Source: CAG-791 sp963593905 (GTDB lineage Bacteria > Bacillota > Clostridia > Lachnospirales > Lachnospiraceae). From it: 31,568 bases of DNA. Where the stretch lies: contig CAVBBL010000030.1 in assembly GCA_963593905.1 (NCBI GenBank), positions 1 through 31,568 of the forward strand, given 5' to 3'. The translations under genes were made by a program, and so were the position numbers. The notes under the pieces are model-generated. The model did not search any database. It was not told the DNA's origin and saw nothing but the letters and a program-made list of their open reading frames with translations. Below, in pieces: positions 22,429-30,733 of this stretch (position 1 is its first letter; the number at the start of each line of letters is the position of its first letter).

Positions 22429-24484
22429 ATCTATTTTCTTCTATAACGCAAAGTCCCCAGCCGGGCAGCTCCAGCTGCTGTCCCTTTTGTATGGCTTCGC
22501 CGGTGCAAAGTGACCTTCCCTCTGCCTGCTCATAGCAACACTGTCTGGTTTTCCCGGAGTAGTTGAAATAGTAGTGAACCTGTTTTCCATAGCGATTGGT
22601 GCCGGATTTGATGATTACAGGGAACTGCTCGGAAGGCTTTTCCATGCCGCTTTCCGCAAGCAATCTGTCAATCACCAGCGCTAAGGTAGCTTCCTCTGTC
22701 ATGCAGCCCAGATACAGTGCTTTTCCTTTTCCGTAGCTGTTCTCTGTGATGGCCGCATATTTGCCCCAGTTATCATGGTCGTAATGCGCCAGCACCTCTG
22801 CCCCCTGAGGGATGAGAAGCTCCATGAAATTGATCGCTTCGCCTTTTCCATCCTGATTTTCGTGATCATTCTCGTAAAGACTGCCTTCCAGGCCCACCTG
22901 CACCGGCAGAGTGAACTGATGATAGCAGATGCCGAAGACCTCCTGCAGGCCGTGGGGTGCGCCGTCGTGATATACCTTTACGTTTTCGTCTGCAAAACCG
23001 GTCTTAAAGGTAGCTGCCAGAGTGCCGCCCTCTTCCACGTACTTTCTAAGTCGTCCCGCCGTCTCCTCGGACATGCAGTACATAGCCGGCAGGAAGATCA
23101 GGGAATACTCCTGCAGATTCTCTGTCTCCGGCCAGATGATGTCGCATTCCACATTCATCTTATAAAGCGTGTCGTAGATCCAGCGCACCACGTCGTTATA
23201 GGCGATGCCCTGATAGCCTGTCACCATGCTCTTTGCCGTCATCTGGATGGGAAACCACTGCAGTGCCGTCAGGGATTCATTGCTGACCATGATGGCCACT
23301 TTATTCTTTTTCTCCAGATCTACGATATGATCGCCGAAACGCTGGAGCTCATTTCCCACCACGCAAGCTTCCTTATAAGTCGCATTTTCCTGAAAATCGT
23401 GGCTCAAGAGCCCCTTCCAATAGGTCTCCGCTGCATTGTGGATGGAGTGCCAATGCCAGTATTCCACGCAGTTGGCGCCGGAGGCAAAGTGACTGTACGC
23501 TCCCAGGCGAAGCTGTCCGTCATAGGGTGTCCAGTCCGGGAAGCCCTGGGCCTCGGTCTCCAATACCAGATAATTGTCCCGCTTAAGGCTTCTGGTCACA
23601 TCGCCCCCGAAAGCGATCTCCGCACCGGTGAGGCCGTCCTGGTTGGGATAATAGATATCACAGCCCGCCACTGTCACCGCCTTCGCAGCGTGGAGCTGAT
23701 TCACCCCCGGCTGGACGCCGTAGGAGTAGCCTCTCCACTCAAAGTCGAAATTCTGGGTCAGGAACTGGTCCTCTCTCTTGTATTCTCCCACAATATCCGC
23801 CTGCCACTGCAGGAAATGATCCACCAATGTCCTCTGGAATTTTTCAAATTCCGCGCCGAGACTGCCGTTGATGGTTCCCCGCACATCAGGAAAATCCGCC
23901 CAGTCATCCACCCGGTTGCTCCAGTAGTCCAGACCGAAAGCCGCGTTCATGGCATCGGTACTGCCATCAAACTTTTCTTTCAAGTACTCCACAAAGGCCT
24001 GCTGCACATTTTCACCGGCTGTGCCGTAATATTTGGTTTCATTGTCCAGCTGGAAACCGATGACGCATTTCCTGTGAGCGGTGACCTTCATCAGCTCTCT
24101 GATGACTCTCTCGCAGTGGAAAAGATAATCCGGATCGGTGATGTCCATGATCTGTCTGGGACCGTACAGTCCTCTTCCCGCCTTCGTCACCGCCAGCACA
24201 TTGGGGTGCTTCTTTACCAGCCAGGCCGGCACGGCGTAGCTGGGGGTACCGATGATCACATGGATTCCCGCCTCCTCCATGGCATCCATCACTCTGGTGA
24301 CATGGGAAAAGTCAAAGACGCCGTCGGCAAGCTCGCAGGTACTCCAGGTGGATTCCGCAATTCGTACCAGATCGATTCCTGCCTTTTTCATCATTCTCAC
24401 ATCTTCCTGCAGACGATCGCAGGGCATATACTCGTCATAATAAGCTACACCATACAATGGTTTGTTTAAATTTGCTGCCTTCAT
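22427..24484 (-). CDS. GH42 beta-galactosidase
   Basis: Glycoside hydrolase releasing terminal beta-galactose; 685 residues, no signal peptide, so cytoplasmic. The N-terminal TIM barrel (about 1-380) begins YGVAYYDEYMP and has RIAESTWS. The general acid/base is Glu149 in GFQLDNE, and the nucleophile is most likely Glu309 in LVLETEAQGFPDWTPY. A trimerisation/Rossmann-like domain (about 390-620) and a small beta domain follow. AAGGAGATGGGG precedes the ATG. Linked to the sugar importer locus only by proximity (about 5 kb from the kinase) and by logic: galactosides brought in would be its substrates. Confidence 0.93.
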   Translation of the reverse strand: MKAANLNKPLYGVAYYDEYMPCDRLQEDVRMMKKAGIDLVRIAESTWSTCELADGVFDFSHVTRVMDAMEEAGIHVIIGTPSYAVPAWLVKKHPNVLAVTKAGRGLYGPRQIMDITDPDYLFHCERVIRELMKVTAHRKCVIGFQLDNETKYYGTAGENVQQAFVEYLKEKFDGSTDAMNAAFGLDYWSNRVDDWADFPDVRGTINGSLGAEFEKFQRTLVDHFLQWQADIVGEYKREDQFLTQNFDFEWRGYSYGVQPGVNQLHAAKAVTVAGCDIYYPNQDGLTGAEIAFGGDVTRSLKRDNYLVLETEAQGFPDWTPYDGQLRLGAYSHFASGANCVEYWHWHSIHNAAETYWKGLLSHDFQENATYKEACVVGNELQRFGDHIVDLEKKNKVAIMVSNESLTALQWFPIQMTAKSMVTGYQGIAYNDVVRWIYDTLYKMNVECDIIWPETENLQEYSLIFLPAMYCMSEETAGRLRKYVEEGGTLAATFKTGFADENVKVYHDGAPHGLQEVFGICYHQFTLPVQVGLEGSLYENDHENQDGKGEAINFMELLIPQGAEVLAHYDHDNWGKYAAITENSYGKGKALYLGCMTEEATLALVIDRLLAESGMEKPSEQFPVIIKSGTNRYGKQVHYYFNYSGKTRQCCYEQAEGRSLCTGEAIQKGQQLELPGWGLCVIEENR

Positions 24485-24608
24485 AACCCCATCTCCTTCT
24501 TATCTTTGCTTTCGTGCCGAATCTGAATCGTTGCTCCGAATGTATTAAATTGAGAACATTCTGTACTATTTTAACATAAAACACAGCAGATGTTATGGTC
24601 CGATAATG

Positions 24609-24653
24609 TTACCCTTTTTATACGCTTCCCTTTATATACTTAGCTCAACAAAA
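24609..24653 (+). promoter_or_regulatory. Promoter region of the 32-residue membrane protein
   Basis: GTTACCC, 20-bp gap, TATACT (24635-24640), TAGC, then TCAACAAAA (24645-24653). The same order of words, with the same 20-bp gap, occurs upstream of the 26-residue gene at 27757. The gap is too long for an ordinary -35/-10 pair, so the TTAC word may be an activator site. Confidence 0.5.
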
Positions 24654-24710
24654 AACAAACACCACAATCTAAACAAATGAAATACAATACTTACAGAAAG
24701 GAGATAAAGC

Positions 24711-24809
24711 ATGGCATTCTTAACCGTATGTCTTCTGATTGTCGGCTCCTGCGGCGGCGCTGTGGGTCTTGGCTATCTGAACAGAAAATACTGGACCCCG
24801 AACAAGTAA
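24711..24809 (+). CDS. Very small membrane protein, 32 residues
   Basis: ATG at 24711 behind a strong GAAAGGAGATAAAGC site; stop at 24807-24809. The first 20 residues are hydrophobic (FLTVCLLIVGSCGGAVGLG), followed by a basic, aromatic tail (YLNRKYWTPNK). One membrane segment is predicted. Function unknown. It has its own upstream element and terminator, so it is likely expressed as a single gene. A similar gene with a 26-residue product and a related tail (FYINKYCG) is at 27677-27757. It could be a type I toxin-like peptide or a small regulator of a membrane complex. Confidence 0.75.
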   Translation: MAFLTVCLLIVGSCGGAVGLGYLNRKYWTPNK

Positions 24810-24855
24810 AGTAACTAGTAAAGTAACAGGTAAAAAAATATTCGACTTTGTCGCA

Positions 24856-24895
24856 AAAAACCTTCCGTGATGCAGACTTTCACGGAAGGTTTTTA
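24856..24895 (+). terminator. Terminator of the small membrane protein gene
   Basis: Stem aaaccttccgtga/tcacggaaggttt with loop about tgcagactt, followed by a T-rich run. The A-run on the left side would also stop minus-strand transcription. Confidence 0.85.
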
Positions 24896-24977
24896 TTTGT
24901 TTTTATTTCTTTTTGTTCTGTATGGTTATTCTGCAAAATTATATGCACACCAGGGAAGCAGCTATTTCTGTTCTTTC

Positions 24978-25118
24978 TTACTGCTTCTCATGTTCGTATT
25001 CCGTCATTACTTCTTTTAAGTGCGCCGTCAGCTTGGTGTTTTCCCCGTAATCTACCGGACAGTCAATGATGCACACCTTTTCCTCTTTTGCAACGGCCCC
25101 TGTGTGATTTTCACACAT
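24978..25118 (-). pseudogene. C-terminal remnant of an acetolactate-synthase-like gene
   Basis: 46 codons from an ATG at 25118 to TAA at 24978-24980. The stretch KVCIIDCPVDYGENTKLT resembles the C-terminus of thiamine-diphosphate enzymes of the AlsS/acetolactate synthase type, where V/I-I-D-x-P-V-D-Y-x-x-N is conserved. The remaining 500 or so residues of the enzyme are absent upstream. AAAGGTG precedes the ATG, so a short peptide could be made by chance. I read it as a deletion remnant. Confidence 0.5.
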
Positions 25119-25217
25119 CACCTTTCAATTTCAGTAAGAAAAATAGATACTTTTTCCTGCCATCAATTCTATGCGGTCCATTCATGGTATTCTATTGCGA
25201 TGTCTGTAAGCTTGTTG

Positions 25218-26057
25218 CTACTCTTCCTTATAAATTCGTATGCAGTTACTCTCCAGAGTGTAGATAGACTTGCGGACATTTTTCAAAGAAGGAATTTGTC
25301 TTCTGACCTTATCAATTAAGGCCGTGTCAATCTGTGCATATACCAGTTGCTCCTCATCACTGGCCATAGCAATCACATTCCCCCAGGGATCAATGACCAT
25401 AGATTTTCCATAAGCCATAAACTCCGGCTTCTGGCCTATTTGTCCGGGAGCTGCAATGTAGCAGGTATTCTCAATCGCTCTGGCACGCAGTAAAGCCATC
25501 CAGTGATCTTTTCCGGTGTTCATGGTAAAATCTGCCGGCACAAAAATCACCTGCGCATCATTTTGCGCCATCAATTTAAATATTTCCGGGAAACGCATGT
25601 CATAGCAAATAGCAAATCCGAAATTACCGAGCCTGGTTTTGCTGACAACAATCTCATTACCCGCACTGGTCTCCTCTGATTCCTTGTAGCTGGGGCCATC
25701 ATCCATATCGATATCAAACATATGGAGTTTACTGTACTTACCTATGATTTTCCCTTCCTTATTCCACAAGAAGCTGGTGTTATAAGGTGTTCCGCCCTCT
25801 CTCTTCTGGGTGATGCTGCCGCAGTGAATATAAATCTGATATTTCTCTGCCCAATTGGAGAAGGCATCTGTGACCGGCCCCGGCACCTGCTGTGCATTGC
25901 CGGGATAATCAGTTCCTAAATACACCGCATTCTCCGGAAATGCAATGATCTCTGCACCACCTCCTGCAGCTTCCTGTATCATCTCTTCGATTTTCTGCAG
26001 ATTCTTCCCGATATCATCACCTGAATTGATCTGTGCAAGCGCAATTCTAAATTTCAA
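25218..26057 (-). CDS. Carbon-nitrogen hydrolase (nitrilase superfamily amidase)
   Basis: 279 residues. The catalytic triad is visible: Glu42 in FPENAV, Lys110 in YSKLHMFDID, Cys151 in ICYDMRFPE. The segments DFTMNTGKDHW and LLRARAIENTCY are typical of the Nit1/Nit2 branch (omega-amidase or deaminated glutathione amidase), so metabolite repair of keto-acid amides is likely. The start is a TTG at 26057 (LKFRIALAQI), six bases after GGGGAG; the ATG at 26105 would add a non-conserved 16-residue tail and lacks a site. Single gene with its own promoter. Confidence 0.9.
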   Translation of the reverse strand: MKFRIALAQINSGDDIGKNLQKIEEMIQEAAGGGAEIIAFPENAVYLGTDYPGNAQQVPGPVTDAFSNWAEKYQIYIHCGSITQKREGGTPYNTSFLWNKEGKIIGKYSKLHMFDIDMDDGPSYKESEETSAGNEIVVSKTRLGNFGFAICYDMRFPEIFKLMAQNDAQVIFVPADFTMNTGKDHWMALLRARAIENTCYIAAPGQIGQKPEFMAYGKSMVIDPWGNVIAMASDEEQLVYAQIDTALIDKVRRQIPSLKNVRKSIYTLESNCIRIYKEE

Positions 26058-26118
26058 ACAGCTCTCCCCTCCCCTCGCATTGACTGCAACCGCAGTCCTA
26101 TACAAGTTTTTTCTTTTT

Positions 26119-26146
26119 AGTATAGACTGCCATTACAATCCAACAA
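26119..26146 (-). promoter_or_regulatory. Putative promoter of the amidase gene
   Basis: Minus-strand TTGTTG (26141-26146), 16-bp spacer, TATACT (26119-26124). About 60 bp upstream of the TTG start. Confidence 0.5.
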
Positions 26147-26160
26147 TAGGCATTTACCAC

Positions 26161-26331
26161 AAAAAAGATCCATAGCACGATATTCCTTCGAACAGAATTT
26201 AGATAGCAGCAATTCTATTCTTCAAAATCTCATACTATGGATCATTTTTACCTCAATATGCAGTGCTTCCTTGGCATCTGTAAAACAGGCTTGGCCGCGA
26301 AAATCAATAGATTGATTTACATCCTTCAGAT
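26161..26331. other. Intergenic spacer with small inverted repeat
   Basis: gatccatag (26166-26174) and ctatggatc (26233-26241) form a 9-bp inverted repeat flanked by A- and T-runs, about 76 bp end to end. It could be a terminator for the upstream aldolase gene or the ends of a tiny element. Nothing coding is convincing. Confidence 0.35.
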
Positions 26332-27378
26332 CTAATTTTCTTCTCCCAGCACCATGCCCAATCTTTCGACATCCTCCATTCTTGTGGCCCAGCTTGTGGC
26401 GAAACGGATGATTGTATGAGAGGCATCGTACTTTTCCCAAAAACCAAATTCTACTTTCTCTGCCAACTGTTCCATCGCACTATTCTCCATGACGCAGAAA
26501 ACCTGATTGGTTGGGGAATCAAAGCACAATACATAGCCTTTTTGAGAAAGTATCTGTCTGATTCGATCCGCCGCTTGCATTGCCGGTATTCCGATTCTTT
26601 CATACAAATGATCTGCAAATAATTCATCGAACTGAATTCCGAGCAGCCGCCCCTTGGCAAGCAATGCGCCATGCTGCTTAATGATCGTGAAAAAGTGCGG
26701 AATCGTCCCGGCCTTTGGGATGACCACGGCTTCGCCAAACAAGGCCCCGCATTTGGTTCCGCCGATATAAAATACATCGCATAATGCAGCAAGGTCTGCC
26801 AATGTAAGATTATTTTGGGGGCAAGCCAGTGCATAAGCCAGACGCGCCCCATCCAGATAAAGAGGGATTTGATGCGCACGACATAGGGAACTGATTTCCG
26901 ATAATTCTTCCCGCGAATACAACGTGCCGTATTCTGTCGGATGTGAAAGATAGACTATGCCGGGCATGACCATGTGGTCGTGGTTCGCATCATTTTGATA
27001 CGCATTCAATAGCGCTTCGATTTGACCGGCACTAATTTTCCCGTTATGATGCGGCAATGTCAGCACTTTATGCCCGCCAAATTCGATTGCGCCGGCTTCG
27101 TGTACGCTGATGTGTCCGGTATCCGCAGCGATCACACCTTGATAGCTTTTCAGCAGAGCATCAATGACTGTGGCATTTGTCTGCGTTCCACCTACCAGAA
27201 AGAACACCTCTGCAGCCGGAGCGCCGCAGGCCTCGCGGATTTTGGCTTTGGCCGATTCGCAATAGCTGTCCATCCCGTATCCCGGAGTTTTCAAGAGATT
27301 TGTTTCTGTAAGCCGTTGAAGAATTTGCGGGTGCGCCCCTTCCATATAATCACTTGAAAGCGATAAGACATCGCACAT
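26332..27378 (-). CDS. Threonine aldolase/beta-eliminating lyase family PLP enzyme
   Basis: 348 residues; PLP-dependent fold type I enzyme, probably cleaving L-threonine or allo-threonine to glycine and acetaldehyde. The PLP lysine is Lys209 in FYIGGTKCG; LYLDGARL (Asp176) contacts the cofactor and VGGTQTN forms part of the phosphate site. The start at 27378 (MCDVLSLSSDYMEGAHP) follows AAAGGGTG; longer frames would include the promoter. A well-formed promoter stands 50 bp upstream, so it is a single-gene unit. Confidence 0.9.
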   Translation of the reverse strand: MCDVLSLSSDYMEGAHPQILQRLTETNLLKTPGYGMDSYCESAKAKIREACGAPAAEVFFLVGGTQTNATVIDALLKSYQGVIAADTGHISVHEAGAIEFGGHKVLTLPHHNGKISAGQIEALLNAYQNDANHDHMVMPGIVYLSHPTEYGTLYSREELSEISSLCRAHQIPLYLDGARLAYALACPQNNLTLADLAALCDVFYIGGTKCGALFGEAVVIPKAGTIPHFFTIIKQHGALLAKGRLLGIQFDELFADHLYERIGIPAMQAADRIRQILSQKGYVLCFDSPTNQVFCVMENSAMEQLAEKVEFGFWEKYDASHTIIRFATSWATRMEDVERLGMVLGEEN

Positions 27379-27426
27379 AATATTCACCCTTTCCATTTGA
27401 AATCTGTGATTGATAGGTTTGCCGTA

Positions 27427-27455
27427 ATTATAAAATACACTCACCCATGATACAA
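27427..27455 (-). promoter_or_regulatory. Promoter of the threonine aldolase family gene
   Basis: Minus-strand TTGTAT (27450-27455), 17-bp spacer, perfect TATAAT (27427-27432). The start of transcription would be about 42 bp before the chosen ATG, which rules out the longer reading frame. Confidence 0.75.
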
Positions 27456-27540
27456 ATGGCAATTTTTTATCTCTAACCTGATAACAGGAAAATCAGGTAA
27501 CCCGAAAGACGAAGTTGGATTCCCATGGAAGAACTGCTGA

Positions 27541-27676
27541 AACAGGAAACGACGTGACCAAAGCCACGCCGTTTCCTGAAAACATACGATATTACTTTCT
27601 TATAATCCCGGACCATTCCTACAGAGGAATTTGGGGCCATTCCAACAGATCTATTCTCTGTTCATTCAATTCTCAA
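27541..27676. other. Hairpin and CCATTCC direct repeats downstream of a small gene
   Basis: A strong hairpin at 27541-27576 (caggaaacg.cgtg/ccacg.cgtttcctg, one mismatch) without a T-run. Then ccattcctacag (about 27612) and ccattccaacag (about 27638) form a direct repeat. It could be the end of a lost insertion element, but no transposase is present. Confidence 0.35.
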
Positions 27677-27757
27677 TCAACCACAATACTTGTTGATGTA
27701 AAAACATGCAGCTGCTAAAACAGATGCAAAGCCTACGCCTGACCAAAAAATAACCAT
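27677..27757 (-). CDS. Very small membrane protein, 26 residues
   Basis: ATG at 27757 behind AGAAAGGAGAAAACTT; TGA at 27677-27679. A hydrophobic stretch (VIFWSGVGFASVLAAACF) is followed by a short basic/aromatic tail (YINKYCG). One membrane segment is predicted, with no known family. The tail and general plan match the 32-residue protein at 24711, and so do the promoter-region words. A small hairpin (TCCGGT/ACCGGA) lies just before the ribosome binding site. Function unknown. Confidence 0.65.
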   Translation of the reverse strand: MVIFWSGVGFASVLAAACFYINKYCG

Positions 27758-27838
27758 AAGTTTTCTCCTTTCTTCCGGTGTACTTACCGGATACGTTTTT
27801 TTATTTGTTTTTCGTCACTTCCTTGTGACTTGGTTTTG

Positions 27839-27884
27839 TTTTGTTGAACTGATTGTAATAAATCCGATGTATCAATACCGTAAC
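27839..27884 (-). promoter_or_regulatory. Promoter region of the 26-residue membrane protein
   Basis: On the minus strand: GTTACGG (27878-27884), 20-bp gap, TACAAT (27852-27857), CAGT, TCAACAAAA (27839-27847). The spacing is identical to that upstream of the small gene at 24711. Confidence 0.5.
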
Positions 27885-27885
27885 A

Positions 27886-27928
27886 AACGGACAGGCCCTC
27901 TGCTAATCCTGCAGGGAGCCTGTCCGTT
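27886..27928 (-). terminator. Hairpin after the amidohydrolase operon
   Basis: 11-bp perfect stem aacggacaggc/gcctgtccgtt, extended by partly paired cctctgc/gcaggga. It lies 50 bp past the amidohydrolase stop and just before the promoter region of the 26-residue gene. The T-run is short (TTTGTTA), so it is a weak terminator or a boundary element. Confidence 0.6.
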
Positions 27929-27978
27929 CCAAGTTTCTTAGGAAAACGCGGCGCAAAGCGTTTCCCTCGCCATATTTA

Positions 27979-29262
27979 CTATCTGTGCTGCAAAGCAGCC
28001 AAATCTCTTGCCACTCCCTGGCACAGTGTATTTTTATACACTGTGCCGCCTTTCATAATCAGACGAAGGTGATTCGTATCCGCCAGAATTGCGGCGCTTT
28101 TTGTCGGATCTTCATCCACCAGGAGCAGATCCGCATAGGAACCCGCTTCCAACACACCGATTTTTCCTTTCGGATAGGGATTCTGATAGGTCGTGAGGCC
28201 GAACACCTCGTTTGCGTTTCCTGTCAACGCCCGCAGTGTCCGCATCGTGCCAAACCTTTTTTCATAATACCGGATATCCTCACTCTGCTCCACCTGATAA
28301 TCCGGTCCCATAATCATCATGTCCGTTCCGAACAGAAGCCGGATATCCTCATGCCGGTTTAGTATTTCGGTAGCCCTTTCCTCTGCCCGGCATATCATTT
28401 CATCCTTGGGCGGCATATTCTCTGCGCCGATCATATCCTCATACTTTTTAAACTGCGGCATGGGGTTTAAAAAGGCACCTGCCGCTGCCACATGCTCTGC
28501 CGCCTCCTCATTGATCAGATGTGCGTGCTCAAGGCTCTTTACACCTGCCCCCAGCGCACGCAGAATTGACTTCGGTGTATACAGATGTGCCATGACATAG
28601 GTGCCGTAATCTGCTGCCACATCACAGGCTGCTTTCATCTCCTCTGCCGTAAACTGCACCGTCTCGATCGGATCGCAGGCAGACATACAGCCGCCGCCCG
28701 CCATCAGCTTGATATGGGACGCACCACGATAAAACTGCTCACGCACCGCCCGAATGATCTCCGGCACACCATCCGCCAAAACAGTCCTGGCCGGATGTCT
28801 GTACTGGATATCGCGATATGCATGCGCTTCCATGGAATCCCCATGTCCGCATGTCTGACTGATGTAGGCACCGCAGGGATAAATGCGCGGCCCCGGGAGC
28901 ACCTTCTCGTCAAAGGCAAGCTTCAGGCCCTCACTTACACTTCCCGCATCGCGGAATGTGGTAAATCCGGACATCAACGCATCCCTGCACTTGGCAACGG
29001 TCAGAACAGTGGCATAGTCAACCGGAAAGTCTCCTTTCACCCACAGACACCCCATATGAACATGGGCATCTGTCATTCCCGGCATTGCCACCATCCCTAC
29101 GGCGTCAAATACCTCGTCAAAATTTTCCTCTGATACCTCGTCTGCAGTAATCTCTGTCACAAGGTCGTCTGCAATAATCAGTTTCTGTCCATATGTCAGA
29201 TTACCGCTATGCCCATCAAACACCGCTGCATTTTTGATCAGTTTTTTCCTGTGTTTTTCCAT
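27979..29262 (-). CDS. Amidohydrolase family protein (prolidase/imidazolonepropionase-like)
   Basis: 427 residues, metal-dependent hydrolase of the urease superfamily. Metal ligands in order: His67 and His69 in TDAHVHMG, a likely carboxylated Lys185 in HIKLMAGGG, His226 in MAHLYTP, His246 in LEHAHLI, and Asp314 in FGTDM. The C-terminal beta domain GSYADLLLVDEDP is usual. Characterised relatives include Xaa-Pro and Xaa-Arg dipeptidases, so a dipeptidase or acyl-amino-acid hydrolase is plausible. Last gene of a run with amino-acid ABC transporter genes, which supports processing of an imported amino-acid derivative. Confidence 0.88.
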   Translation of the reverse strand: MEKHRKKLIKNAAVFDGHSGNLTYGQKLIIADDLVTEITADEVSEENFDEVFDAVGMVAMPGMTDAHVHMGCLWVKGDFPVDYATVLTVAKCRDALMSGFTTFRDAGSVSEGLKLAFDEKVLPGPRIYPCGAYISQTCGHGDSMEAHAYRDIQYRHPARTVLADGVPEIIRAVREQFYRGASHIKLMAGGGCMSACDPIETVQFTAEEMKAACDVAADYGTYVMAHLYTPKSILRALGAGVKSLEHAHLINEEAAEHVAAAGAFLNPMPQFKKYEDMIGAENMPPKDEMICRAEERATEILNRHEDIRLLFGTDMMIMGPDYQVEQSEDIRYYEKRFGTMRTLRALTGNANEVFGLTTYQNPYPKGKIGVLEAGSYADLLLVDEDPTKSAAILADTNHLRLIMKGGTVYKNTLCQGVARDLAALQHR

Positions 29263-29308
29263 CTCGTATCCTCTGTGGTATCGCGTGGTATCCTGCCCAC
29301 TGTACGAT

Positions 29309-29896
29309 TTATGAAAATCTGTCCCGCACCAGCTCCGCCAGCAGCTTTGCCGTCATATCCACGCCCAGCGCCGCACTGTTAACCATCAGGTCCATATGGT
29401 TCATATCGTTCGGCAGATAGCCTGCGTATCTCATGTGGTAAGCGTCCCTCGCCTTATCCACATCCCGGATCATACGCTTTGCCGCCTTTGTATCCATTCC
29501 CAGATCATTGACGCAGTTAACAATGCGGTCCTCATACGGCGCATAGATGAAAATTTTAATCAGTTGGTCATAGTCCTCCAGGATCGCGTCCGCACACCTG
29601 CCCACGATGATACAGGATTCCTTTGCTGCAAGCTTTTTGATCATCTCGCTTTCTGTCTTAAACAGGGCATCCTGCGTCGCTGTGGTGCCGCTGCCCAGCG
29701 GAAAGCTCATAAACAGGTACTTTGCAGACTCCTCCAGACCACTTGCCTCCTCCAATGGAATGTTGTGAACCCTGGATGCCTCCTCCACAATATCCCTGTC
29801 ATAGCATTCAATTTCCAAAAGCTCTGCCAGCTTCTTCGCAATGGGTCTTCCCAAACTTCCGAATTGTCTTGAAATGGATATCACATATCTTTGCAT
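29309..29896 (-). CDS. Cytidylate kinase-like family protein
   Basis: 195 residues. The N-terminus ISISRQFGSLGRPIAKKLAE is the variant P-loop of the cytidylate-kinase-like family (AAA_26), with IIVGRCADAIL as the next conserved block and KAAKRMIRDVDKARDAYH as the lid-like region. Members are widespread in Clostridia with no settled substrate; true Cmk motifs are not complete. The start at 29896 (MQRYVISI) follows GGAAGG; the frame open to 29923 is less supported. It lies between the ABC ATPase and the amidohydrolase, with short gaps, so it is probably cotranscribed. Confidence 0.85.
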   Translation of the reverse strand: MQRYVISISRQFGSLGRPIAKKLAELLEIECYDRDIVEEASRVHNIPLEEASGLEESAKYLFMSFPLGSGTTATQDALFKTESEMIKKLAAKESCIIVGRCADAILEDYDQLIKIFIYAPYEDRIVNCVNDLGMDTKAAKRMIRDVDKARDAYHMRYAGYLPNDMNHMDLMVNSAALGVDMTAKLLAELVRDRFS

Positions 29897-29927
29897 ATCT
29901 TGCCTTCCTCTCCGTGTTCGCACGCTG

Positions 29928-30677
29928 CTATGACTCTTCCTTCAAAATACGTTTCAGGAATTTTCTGGTTGCCTCCTCCTTCGGATGATCGAAAATCTCC
30001 TCCGGGGTTCCTTTTTCCACAACCACGCCCTCTGCCATAAAAATAACCTGACTGGCCACTTCTCTTGCAAACTGCATTTCGTGGGTCACCACAATCATCG
30101 TGACGCCCTGTTTTGCAAACTGTTTCATAACATTTAACACTTCGCCCACCAGCTCCGGATCCAGCGCTGATGTCGGCTCATCGAAAAGAATCACCTCCGG
30201 ATTGGCCGCCATTGCCCGGGCAATACCGACACGCTGCTGCATGCCGCCGGACAACTGTGCCGGATAATAATCATATTTCCCGGCAAGACCAACCTTGTCC
30301 AAAAGCTCTTTTCCGATCTTCTCTGCCTCTTCCTTTTTCATGTGGCGTCCCACAGTAAGTCCCAGTGTCACATTGGAAAGAACCGTCTTGTTCACGAAAA
30401 GGTTGTAATTCTGAAAAACAAAGGAGGTATTTCTCCGGATCTCCAGTTTTTCCCTGTTCTTTACATTTTTCAGATCATATTTTCTCCCATTTAAGACCAT
30501 CGAGCCCTCATCCGGTTTTTCCAGAAGATTCAGACAGCGCAAAAAGGTGGTCTTGCCGGAACCGCTTGGCCCGAGTATGACAATGACGTCTCCTTTCTGT
30601 ACATCCAGGTCGATTCCTCGCAGAATCACGTTATCTCCAAAAACCTTTTTTACATTTCTCACTTCCAATACTGCCAT
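29928..30677 (-). CDS. Polar amino acid ABC transporter ATP-binding protein (GlnQ family)
   Basis: 249 residues. Walker A GPSGSGKTTFLR (about 36-47), Q-loop FQNYNLF, signature LSGGMQQRVGIARAMA, Walker B VILFDEPTSALDPE and switch His in VVTHEM are all intact. The ALDPELVGEVLNVM ending and overall length match the GlnQ/HisP group. It follows the permease after a 56-bp gap on the same strand. It energises import of an amino acid or analogue; specificity lies in the binding protein, which is outside the window. Confidence 0.94.
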   Translation of the reverse strand: MAVLEVRNVKKVFGDNVILRGIDLDVQKGDVIVILGPSGSGKTTFLRCLNLLEKPDEGSMVLNGRKYDLKNVKNREKLEIRRNTSFVFQNYNLFVNKTVLSNVTLGLTVGRHMKKEEAEKIGKELLDKVGLAGKYDYYPAQLSGGMQQRVGIARAMAANPEVILFDEPTSALDPELVGEVLNVMKQFAKQGVTMIVVTHEMQFAREVASQVIFMAEGVVVEKGTPEEIFDHPKEEATRKFLKRILKEES

Positions 30678-30733
30678 AGCTCTGTTTCCTTCCTGTCACA
30701 AGGGTGTGCGGTGCCATACTGACTCTTAGCCTC

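Noticed and set aside
24510..24590. CcpA-type cre site upstream of GH42
   Set aside because: Only a loose palindrome (agaatgttct on the minus strand) is present; it does not match the cre consensus well enough to report.
26222..26440. 72-residue minus-strand frame after the threonine aldolase family gene
   Set aside because: It overlaps the end of that gene in another frame and has no motif or ribosome binding site.
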